Assembly: GCA_946479985.1 (NCBI GenBank)
Contig: CAMLIF010000042.1
Span: 1-27,926, forward strand
Source of the DNA: an uncultured Flavobacteriales bacterium
GTDB taxonomy: Bacteria > Bacteroidota > Bacteroidia > Flavobacteriales > Crocinitomicaceae
Length of the DNA stretch: 27,926 nt
Direction: 5' to 3'
The notes under the pieces were generated by a model, which was not told the origin of the DNA, made no database searches, and saw only the letters and a program-made list of their open reading frames with translations. The position numbers and the translations under genes are program-made. Positions 14,092 to 20,712 of this stretch are shown here, piece by piece. Positions within the stretch are counted from its first letter, which is position 1. Each line of letters opens with the position of its first letter.

Positions 14092-14125
14092 CAACCTTCT
14101 GATTGAATCGTTCGTCAGGAGGTTG
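14092..14125 (+). terminator. Hairpin between the DUF4290 and T9SS type B genes
   Basis: CAACCTTCTGA (14092-14102) pairs with TCAGGAGGTTG (14115-14125), 11 bp with one G·U, around a 12-nt loop. The following TATTTAC is a poor T-run, so this may be an incomplete terminator or an attenuator; the next ATG is 11 nt later. Confidence 0.45.
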
Positions 14126-14136
14126 TATTTACTATT

Positions 14137-16956
14137 ATGAAAAAGATCTTTTTACTACTACTTTTATTACTTGCGGGTAATAACTTGATCGCTCAGGCGC
14201 AATCAATCAATTTCATTACGGAAGAAGAATACCAGCAGCTCAAGGTTGCGGGAACACTAACCGGAAACGAGGCAGTACTGTCTCCCGGAATGGTAGATCC
14301 CGATGATTATGCCGGCGACGTGTATGTAACCGAATTCTTTCCTCAAAAAGCAACAGGATGTTCCGGGTATTTTGATCCTCCCGGACCTTCATTAAGCAGT
14401 ACTTCTAGTGATGACGGCTGGGCTTCTGCAAGTCCGTTTGCCTTGCCGTTCGACTTTTGTTTCTACGGACAAAATTATAACCAGGTTTGGATGAATAATA
14501 ACGGGAATATCAGTTTTGAAAATGGTATTTCAGCGTTTAGCTCATCAGCCTTCCCTTCCGCAGGTAATAAAATGATCGCAGCATTTTGGGGCGATTTTTT
14601 TTTGACGAACGGTGGGACAATGCATGCGACCATAACCCCAACCGCAGCTATTTTTAACTGGGTGAACATGGGGTATTTCTCCAATATGAACGATAAAACG
14701 AATACCTGTCAAATTGTAATTACCAATGGACTGGACCCTTTAGTTATTGAAGGGAATACAGCAATACATTTTGCCGATATGCAATGGACTACCGGTTCTG
14801 CATCTCAGGGAGTTAACGGCTTTGGCGGAATACCTGCAACAGTAGGAGCCAACTCCGGTAACGGAACTGACTTTATCCAGATCGGACGCTTTGATCACCC
14901 CGGAACAGATTATGATGGACCTAACGGCGTGAATGATGGTGTTTCCTGGTTAGATAACAAATCATTCTACTTCGATTTTTGTGCTACCGGAAATATTGCT
15001 CCACTTGCATTGCAGACGGCTTACTGTGATACATTACAGGTTTGCAGCAGCGGAACTACTCAAATTGTTTTCCCGTTCAGCTCTCCGGAGAATAATCAGC
15101 TCACACATGTATATGTTGATTCAACCAGTTTACTCTATTACACAACACAAGATTCAATAGTTGCAGCTAATGGTTCCATTACCGTGAATATCGACGGTTC
15201 CCTGGAAACATTGGGTGTTCATACACTAACAATTAGTGCCGTAGATAATTATTCAGTTCAGGATACTACTACAATCACCTATTATATCGAAGTAATTGAT
15301 GGAAGCGGACTTTTCACCCCTGAACCAGTTATCAGTTACAATCCGGGGTGTGTTCCGGTGGACTTTTCTGTTTCCGGAACCTGGGATTCTTATTTATGGC
15401 AGGAAACAGGAGGAGGAACAAACGGAAATAATACGGGTTCCACTTATGTGATTGATAATGCGCATAACGGAAATCTCTCCTTAACCATTTCATCAAGTGG
15501 GTGTTCCTATACAATAGATACATTTATTGTGGTTAATCCTCAGCCAACCTTCAATTTTTCAGGTGAATTTGAGTTTTGCTCCAATGAATTCTTTACCCAG
15601 TTAGCGCTGTCTGATTCAGCGGCATTATCCAATGTAAACTGGTACAATTCTTCCAACCCGGGTATTCCGATCTCGAATAACTTCAATGTAAATCTTGTCG
15701 GCGGACAATATATCGTAGAGATCTTTGACAACACGGGCGATTGTGCGAATGATACTACGATCACCATTTCCATGATCCCGTCACCAATGATCTTCATCGA
15801 TACATTTGCCTGTGATTTTGCTTTCCCTGTAAGCGGAACTTATTCTGCCGGCGGCGGAATGTGGTCTACTACTTTCCCGCAGATTTCATTCAATGATCCA
15901 ATGCTGGAAAATCCGATTATTTCAAGTACAACTGCCGGTATTTATACAGTCTCTTATACCGATAACGTTTGTAATGAAACAATCGAACGAAGCATTAACT
16001 TTATTCCGTATCCTACCATTTTCGATGATACGTTAATCTGTACGAATACCTTTGATATTGTAGATGTTTCGGCCTGGAATAATAGTGTCACATGGGCAGC
16101 AACAGGCCCCGGAACAATTAGTTTCTCTCCTGACGATGCAACCATGAATGCGAGTGTTACCTTCGGTCAGCCTGGAACATATAATTTGGTTATGACTAAT
16201 AAGAAATGTCTGAACTCAGTCAATTCGACCGTAACAGTAGCCGTTTTACCCGAAATTACCGGCGATGATTATGCTTGTAACAATCAATTTGCCGTTACAG
16301 GAACTGTTGCACAAAACGGTGGACAATGGAGTTCGAATTCTCCTGAAATCTCATTCAGTAACCCGAATGCATTGAATCCAACAATTACATCTACAGCTTC
16401 AGGAAGCTTCGAAGTTTATTTCACTGATAACGTTTGCTCGTTCACAGATAGTTTAACGATTGATTTCATTGCAAATCCAACGGTTTCAACTTTCGATACA
16501 ATTGTATGCGGCGGCGGACAAATGGTTCTGATCGCAAATGGCGGACCGTCGGTTGACAATTACGTCTGGAGCAATGGAAGTACAACCTCAACAACGGTTA
16601 TTGATTATTTCGGTGATTATATCGTAACTGCTTCTAACGAATGTGGAGTGGTTTCTGATACCGCTACGGTAATATGGATTCCATGTAACATTCAGGTTCC
16701 TAACCTGATAGTGTTATCGTCTAACCAGGGAAATGACGCGTTGTATATCAATTTCGACGGTGTAGTAGAGTTTGAGCTTACCATTGTAAACAGATGGGGA
16801 CAAACGGTTTTCCAAAACAGCGACCCTCAGAATGTTTGGCGCGGAATGGATGCCGGAAATTTGCTGGACGAAGGCGTATACAATTATACGCTCGAAATGA
16901 CATTGATCAACGGCGAACAGATGAGCAAACAAGGCTTTATACATCTATACCATTAA
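14137..16956 (+). CDS. Secreted nidogen-like, Ig/PKD-like repeat protein with T9SS type B (gliding-motility C-terminal) sorting domain
   Basis: The 939-residue protein has a signal peptide (MKKIFLLLLLLLAGNNLIAQ). A nidogen-like domain follows at about 90-280, with FCFYGQNYNQVWMNNNGNIS and MIAAFWGDFF. Then come beta-sandwich repeats: the units starting TFACDFAFPVSGT (DNA about 15800) and DYACNNQFAVTGT (about 16267) are clearly related, sharing the pattern G-G-x-W-S...P-x-I-S-F-x-x-P...Y-T-D-N-V-C, with a diverged unit between. The C-terminus (NRWGQTVFQNSDPQNVWRG...EGVYNYTLEM) is a type B sorting domain. Its usual FTPNGDGVND start is degraded to VLSSNQGND. It should be exported by T9SS and attached or released at the cell surface as a large adhesin-like protein. 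It lies between DUF4290 and murA. Confidence 0.88.
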   Translation: MKKIFLLLLLLLAGNNLIAQAQSINFITEEEYQQLKVAGTLTGNEAVLSPGMVDPDDYAGDVYVTEFFPQKATGCSGYFDPPGPSLSSTSSDDGWASASPFALPFDFCFYGQNYNQVWMNNNGNISFENGISAFSSSAFPSAGNKMIAAFWGDFFLTNGGTMHATITPTAAIFNWVNMGYFSNMNDKTNTCQIVITNGLDPLVIEGNTAIHFADMQWTTGSASQGVNGFGGIPATVGANSGNGTDFIQIGRFDHPGTDYDGPNGVNDGVSWLDNKSFYFDFCATGNIAPLALQTAYCDTLQVCSSGTTQIVFPFSSPENNQLTHVYVDSTSLLYYTTQDSIVAANGSITVNIDGSLETLGVHTLTISAVDNYSVQDTTTITYYIEVIDGSGLFTPEPVISYNPGCVPVDFSVSGTWDSYLWQETGGGTNGNNTGSTYVIDNAHNGNLSLTISSSGCSYTIDTFIVVNPQPTFNFSGEFEFCSNEFFTQLALSDSAALSNVNWYNSSNPGIPISNNFNVNLVGGQYIVEIFDNTGDCANDTTITISMIPSPMIFIDTFACDFAFPVSGTYSAGGGMWSTTFPQISFNDPMLENPIISSTTAGIYTVSYTDNVCNETIERSINFIPYPTIFDDTLICTNTFDIVDVSAWNNSVTWAATGPGTISFSPDDATMNASVTFGQPGTYNLVMTNKKCLNSVNSTVTVAVLPEITGDDYACNNQFAVTGTVAQNGGQWSSNSPEISFSNPNALNPTITSTASGSFEVYFTDNVCSFTDSLTIDFIANPTVSTFDTIVCGGGQMVLIANGGPSVDNYVWSNGSTTSTTVIDYFGDYIVTASNECGVVSDTATVIWIPCNIQVPNLIVLSSNQGNDALYINFDGVVEFELTIVNRWGQTVFQNSDPQNVWRGMDAGNLLDEGVYNYTLEMTLINGEQMSKQGFIHLYH

Positions 16957-16968
16957 CTAAATTGAAAG

Positions 16969-16994
16969 CGTCCGCTACGGTGGACGTTTTTTTT
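16969..16994 (+). terminator. Terminator after the T9SS type B gene
   Basis: CGTCCGC (16969-16975) and GTGGACG (16980-16986) pair, with one G·U, around a TACG tetraloop, followed by eight T. Upstream A residues extend the stem with the T-run. Confidence 0.85.
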
Positions 16995-17037
16995 ATGCCT
17001 TTTTTTGAATATCAATATACGGAGCGCTAGCGAAGTC

Positions 17038-17055
17038 AATTCGTGAATTCGCGGC
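17038..17055. repeat. 18-nt dispersed repeat, copy 2
   Basis: AATTCGTGAATTCGCGGC is a 17/18 match to 7990-8007. It follows GAGCGCTAGCGAAG (17022-17035), itself partly palindromic, in the 229-nt gap between the T9SS terminator and murA. Confidence 0.5.
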
Positions 17056-17185
17056 AAGGTTGTTTCTTTATATTGAATAGCGGTATTTTATTAAAAGAAT
17101 CTTGTTGAACAATTAATTGGCGAATAAGAAGTAAACAGCTTTTTTATTTGTTCTTTTGATAGTTATTTGAATTAAATATAAAATC

Positions 17186-18493
17186 ATGTCGTCTTTCGAA
17201 ATCCACGGTGGTAAGAAACTAAAAGGTGAATTGACTCCCCAGGGAGCAAAAAATGAAGCATTACAAGTGTTGTGTGCTCCGCTTTTAACGTCGGAAAAAG
17301 TAACCATTTCCAATATCCCGGATATTGTGGATGTAAACAAGCTGATCGATTTACTTCAAACAATGGGAGTGAAGATCGAAAAAGTGGAACGCGGAACGTA
17401 TGTTTTTCAGGCGAAAGATATTGACATGTCTTATCTTGAAACAGAAGATTTCAAGATAAGAGCCGGTTCACTCCGTGGTTCTATTATGATCGTCGGACCG
17501 CTTTTGGCCCGTTTCGGCAAAGGATTTATTCCAAAACCGGGTGGTGATAAAATTGGCCGCCGCCGATTGGATACGCACTTCGAAGGATTTACCCTTTTAG
17601 GGGCAAAATTCAATTACGATGCCGGAGAGCATTTTTATTCTATCGAAGCAAGCCAGCTGAAAGGAACTTATATCCATTTAGATGAGGCTTCGGTAACCGG
17701 AACGGCAAATATTGTGATGGCGGCTGTGATGGCTGAAGGAACAACTACTTTTTACAATGCGGCGTGTGAACCCTATTTACAGCAGTTGTGTAAAATGTTG
17801 AATTCCATGGGAGCAAAAATCTCCGGAATCGGATCAAACTTGCTGACTATTGAGGGAGTGAAAGAATTAGGAGGTTGTTACCACCGTATTCTGCCCGACA
17901 TGATTGAAATCGGTTCGTTTATTGGACTTGCCGCTATGACTCAGTCGGAAATTACGATCAAAGATGTTAGCTGGGAGAATTTGGGAGTTATTCCGAATAC
18001 CTTCAGACGCCTCGGAATTAAACTGGAGCGCCGTGGCGATGATATTTACGTTCCTGCACAGGATCTATACGAAATAGATACATTTATTGACGGTTCCATT
18101 TTAACAATTTATGATGCGCCGTGGCCAGGATTCACACCTGATTTGCTGTCCATTATTTTAGTAGTTGCAACACAGGCCAAGGGAAGCGTTTTGATCCACC
18201 AGAAAATGTTCGAGTCGCGTTTGTTCTTTACTGACAAACTAATTGATATGGGAGCCCAGATCATTTTGTGTGATCCGCACAGAGCAACTGTCATTGGTTT
18301 GGCACGCGAGCATGATTTACGAGGAATCAATATGACATCTCCCGATATTCGTGCCGGAGTTTCATTACTTATTGCTGCATTATCAGCGCAAGGAAAATCA
18401 GTTATACACAACATCGAGCAAATAGACCGCGGATACCAGGATATAGATATTCGATTGAGAAATCTGGGTGCCGATATCAGAAGAATTAATTAA
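17186..18493 (+). CDS. murA: UDP-N-acetylglucosamine 1-carboxyvinyltransferase (MurA), Asp variant
   Basis: The enzyme adds enolpyruvate from PEP to UDP-GlcNAc, the first committed step of peptidoglycan synthesis. The 435-residue length and motifs fit: Lys22-Asn23 in GAKNEAL, GPLLARFGKG, APWPGFTPDLL with the conserved Asp, FESRLF, DIRAGVSLL and IDRGYQDID. In the active-site loop, where Escherichia coli has GGC(115)TIGAR, this protein reads GGDKIGRR: Asp121 replaces the catalytic Cys that fosfomycin alkylates, as in naturally resistant MurA enzymes. Arg126 aligns with E. coli Arg120. The start at ATG 17186 keeps the N-terminal strand. The thioredoxin-like gene follows after 1 nt, so the two are cotranscribed. 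Confidence 0.97.
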   Translation: MSSFEIHGGKKLKGELTPQGAKNEALQVLCAPLLTSEKVTISNIPDIVDVNKLIDLLQTMGVKIEKVERGTYVFQAKDIDMSYLETEDFKIRAGSLRGSIMIVGPLLARFGKGFIPKPGGDKIGRRRLDTHFEGFTLLGAKFNYDAGEHFYSIEASQLKGTYIHLDEASVTGTANIVMAAVMAEGTTTFYNAACEPYLQQLCKMLNSMGAKISGIGSNLLTIEGVKELGGCYHRILPDMIEIGSFIGLAAMTQSEITIKDVSWENLGVIPNTFRRLGIKLERRGDDIYVPAQDLYEIDTFIDGSILTIYDAPWPGFTPDLLSIILVVATQAKGSVLIHQKMFESRLFFTDKLIDMGAQIILCDPHRATVIGLAREHDLRGINMTSPDIRAGVSLLIAALSAQGKSVIHNIEQIDRGYQDIDIRLRNLGADIRRIN

Positions 18494-18494
18494 G

Positions 18495-19019
18495 ATGAAA
18501 AGACTATTTATACTAAGTATGGTTGGAGCAGGATTGATTGGTCTTGCATGTACCACCTCAACAACAACAGTTGCAGCCGGACCTGTTGTAGGTTCCATCG
18601 CTCCTGATATTGAATTGCCCGGACAAGACGGAAAAACCATTTCTTTGAAGAAATTGCGCGGAAAAGTCGTTCTGATTGACTTTTGGGCGTCGTGGTGCGG
18701 ACCATGCAGAAAAGAAAACCCGAATGTGGTAGAAGCTTACAAAAAGTACAAAAGCACAAAGTTCAAAGATGCCAAAGGATTTGAAGTCTTTTCGGTCTCG
18801 TTAGACCGCGACAAGGCTAAATGGATTGAAGCGATTAAAAGCGATGGTTTGGTTTGGAAAAACCACGTAATCGACGAAAAGAATACGGCCGGAGCTGCTT
18901 ACGGAGTGGAATTCATCCCGAATGGATTCCTGATCGACGGAAAAGGAAAAATTATTGCCGTTGGCGACGATTTAAGAGGATTGCAATTGCATGTTCAATT
19001 GGATAAAATCAAGAAGTAA
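18495..19019 (+). CDS. TlpA/ResA-like thioredoxin-fold protein, exported
   Basis: From ATG 18495 the protein has 174 residues; an earlier in-frame ATG at 18468 lies inside murA and is less likely. The N-terminus is an export signal with a weak lipobox (GLAC, Cys19), so it is probably a periplasm-facing lipoprotein. The mature part is a TlpA-type thioredoxin: IAPDIELPGQDGKTISLKKL, VLIDFWASWCGPCRKENP with redox Cys68 and Cys71, a central insertion KYKSTKFKDAKGFEVFSVSLD, and the cis-Pro region VEFIPNGFLID. In this fold FIPN replaces the more usual P-T-T-F-type motif but keeps the proline. It would reduce disulfides or serve cytochrome maturation or redox repair in the periplasm. It is coupled to murA by a 1-nt gap and ends at a strong terminator. 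Confidence 0.85.
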   Translation: MKRLFILSMVGAGLIGLACTTSTTTVAAGPVVGSIAPDIELPGQDGKTISLKKLRGKVVLIDFWASWCGPCRKENPNVVEAYKKYKSTKFKDAKGFEVFSVSLDRDKAKWIEAIKSDGLVWKNHVIDEKNTAGAAYGVEFIPNGFLIDGKGKIIAVGDDLRGLQLHVQLDKIKK

Positions 19020-19039
19020 ACTAGTCGAAAGTTTTTTAT

Positions 19040-19076
19040 CAGTCGGGGCGAATAATTATTCGCCCCGACTGTTTTT
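19040..19076 (+). terminator. Terminator of the murA operon
   Basis: A perfect 32-nt palindrome (19040-19071; arms CAGTCGGGGCGAAT and its complement around AATT) is followed by TTTTT. It is very GC-rich in the stem base and is probably used by the murA transcript. Confidence 0.88.
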
Positions 19077-19153
19077 AGACTATTTTGACAGAATTTTCTT
19101 TGATTCAAAAACCAAGTTCTCTAACTTCCCGTAACTGGTATAAATTCAACATC

Positions 19154-19651
19154 ATGAGAAACTTACTTTTTATATCATTTTCGCTTCTAAGTTTAATGGC
19201 TTGTTCACAAAATGCGGCAGACAGCACCAAAACAACCGCCCGTGATACAACAACCGCGAAGAAATACAACAAGCTAACCGAACAGCAGGAAGATGTACTT
19301 CTTCACAAAGCAACAGACCGGGCATTTACAGGCGATTACTACGATAAAACAGACAAAGGAGTTTACGTTTGCCGCCAGTGTAATAACCCGTTATACCGTT
19401 CAGACGACAAATTTGAATCACACTGCGGCTGGCCAAGCTTTGACGATGAAATTGCAGGATCTGTAATTAGCGTTCCCGATTCAGACGGCATGCGAACAGA
19501 AATAATCTGTGCAAACTGTAAAGGACATTTAGGCCATGTGTTTATCGGAGAACAATTCACAGATAAAAACACGCGTCATTGCGTAAACACAAGCTCTATT
19601 CAGTTCTATCCTTCGAAAGATGCAGATAAAATCCCTGCGGTGATTAAGTAG
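19154..19651 (+). CDS. msrB: Peptide-methionine (R)-S-oxide reductase MsrB, lipoprotein form
   Basis: The protein has 165 residues from ATG 19154; the frame extends to 19085 by a TTG, but the lipoprotein signal MRNLLFISFSLLSLMAC begins at the ATG. Cys17 is the lipidation site. The catalytic domain (about 37-160) shows FTGDYYDKTDKGVYVC, HCGWPSF, zinc pairs Cys73/Cys76 and Cys119/Cys122, and the active Cys143 in RHCVNTSSIQF. It reduces methionine-R-sulfoxide in proteins, here on the periplasmic side, so it needs an exported reductant. The TlpA-like protein encoded just upstream, across a terminator, is a plausible electron donor. A terminator also follows. Confidence 0.93.
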   Translation: MRNLLFISFSLLSLMACSQNAADSTKTTARDTTTAKKYNKLTEQQEDVLLHKATDRAFTGDYYDKTDKGVYVCRQCNNPLYRSDDKFESHCGWPSFDDEIAGSVISVPDSDGMRTEIICANCKGHLGHVFIGEQFTDKNTRHCVNTSSIQFYPSKDADKIPAVIK

Positions 19652-19675
19652 GGAGGATGATTAAGAATTCATTTT

Positions 19676-19706
19676 AAAAGTCCATTGTGAAAGCGGTGGA
19701 CTTTTT
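19676..19706 (+). terminator. Terminator after msrB
   Basis: AAAAGTCCA (19676-19684) pairs with TGGACTTTT (19697-19705); inner G·U pairs lengthen the stem and TTTTT is included in the 3' arm. It ends 14 nt before the prmC start. Confidence 0.75.
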
Positions 19707-19719
19707 CTAATTTCGAAAA

Positions 19720-20571
19720 ATGATTACGCTCAAAGATTACATTCCGGAATGGACCTCCGATTTGAAAGATATATACGAGGAACGCGAATCGAAAAATATG
19801 CTTTTGCTTGCTTTGGAGGATGTTTTAGGTTGGACAGGGGCTAGTTTTCTGACTGATTCGAATAAATTGCTTTCGGAAGAGGATGTTGCAGAATTGGAAG
19901 ACCTGGTGCTGGAACTTCAAACCGGGAATCCGTATCAGTATTGTGTTGGTTTTACTTATTTCTGTGATCTGAAAATAGATGTTTCACCTGCAGTTCTTAT
20001 TCCCCGGCCGGAAACCGAAGAATTGGTTGAATGGGTGAAGGAAGCTCTGCCTGCTGATTTTTCCGGACGAATAGAAGATTGGTGTACTGGCTCGGGTTGC
20101 ATTGCATTAGCCCTTAAACAAGCCTTTCCGAAAACCTCTGTTTATGGAATCGATATTTCAATTGATGCTATTCACAGGGCAAAATCGAATGGAGAGAAAC
20201 TGGATTTAGAGGTTCATTTCGAAGTTCATTCGGCATTGTCTGATGAAGATGCCTACACCGAATCTGTGGATGTATTAGTGTCTAATCCGCCCTATATTCC
20301 TGTTGATGAGCGGGAGAAAATGAACCGTAATGTGCGCGATTTTGAACCAGAAGTAGCACTTTTTGTTCCGAGCGATGAAGCACTTCTTTTTTATGAAGCA
20401 TTGGGAAGCCAGGCTCAGCGCAGATTGAAACCCGGAGGTTTGCTCTTTTTTGAGCTGCATGAAGACTATGCCCATGAAACGAAAGAAGCCATGATTGCTC
20501 TTGGGTTTAAAAATGTGCAGGTACGCAGAGATCTGCAGGATAAACCGAGGATGCTGATGGCGACGAAGTGA
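19720..20571 (+). CDS. prmC: Peptide chain release factor N5-glutamine methyltransferase
   Basis: The 283-residue SAM-dependent enzyme methylates the GGQ glutamine of release factors RF1 and RF2. The N-terminal helical domain (1-75) ends at GNPYQY, followed by RPETE (96-100). The SAM-binding loop is DWCTGSGCI (120-128), with Trp-Cys in place of the usual small/Gly residues. The catalytic NPPY stands at 189-192 within SNPPYIP. The closing strands FFELHED and KPRMLM fit the family. Its stop is immediately overlapped by a dispersed repeat hairpin. It has its own position after the msrB terminator, so it probably has its own promoter within the short gap or upstream. Confidence 0.95.
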   Translation: MITLKDYIPEWTSDLKDIYEERESKNMLLLALEDVLGWTGASFLTDSNKLLSEEDVAELEDLVLELQTGNPYQYCVGFTYFCDLKIDVSPAVLIPRPETEELVEWVKEALPADFSGRIEDWCTGSGCIALALKQAFPKTSVYGIDISIDAIHRAKSNGEKLDLEVHFEVHSALSDEDAYTESVDVLVSNPPYIPVDEREKMNRNVRDFEPEVALFVPSDEALLFYEALGSQAQRRLKPGGLLFFELHEDYAHETKEAMIALGFKNVQVRRDLQDKPRMLMATK

Positions 20572-20593
20572 TACTTCGGCTCCGCTCAGTATC
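20570..20593. repeat. Dispersed palindromic repeat (ACTTCGGCTCCGCTCAGT type)
   Basis: GATACT (20570-20575) pairs with AGTATC (20588-20593) around TCGGCTCCGCTC, and the element overlaps the prmC stop codon. The core CTTCG(A/G)C..GCTCAG is shared, in opposite orientation, with the hairpin at 7945-7984. Confidence 0.6.
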
Positions 20594-20668
20594 CCATTCG
20601 AACACGTCATAATCAGATGTTTTTATGATTAGAACGAGTCACTGAACCATTTGTAATTCAAAAATTAA

Positions 20669-20711
20669 AAGAAAGGTGACTGAGTCTGCCGCGGCAGAAA
20701 GTTCCTTTCTT
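20669..20711 (-). terminator. Terminator of the 760-residue protein gene
   Basis: Read on the minus strand, AAGAAAGG (20711-20704), an inner 14-nt palindrome TCTGCCGCGGCAGA (20698-20685) and CCTTTCTT (20676-20669) form a two-part stem, followed by a T-rich stretch. It starts directly after the stop codon. Confidence 0.6.
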
Positions 20712-20712
20712 C

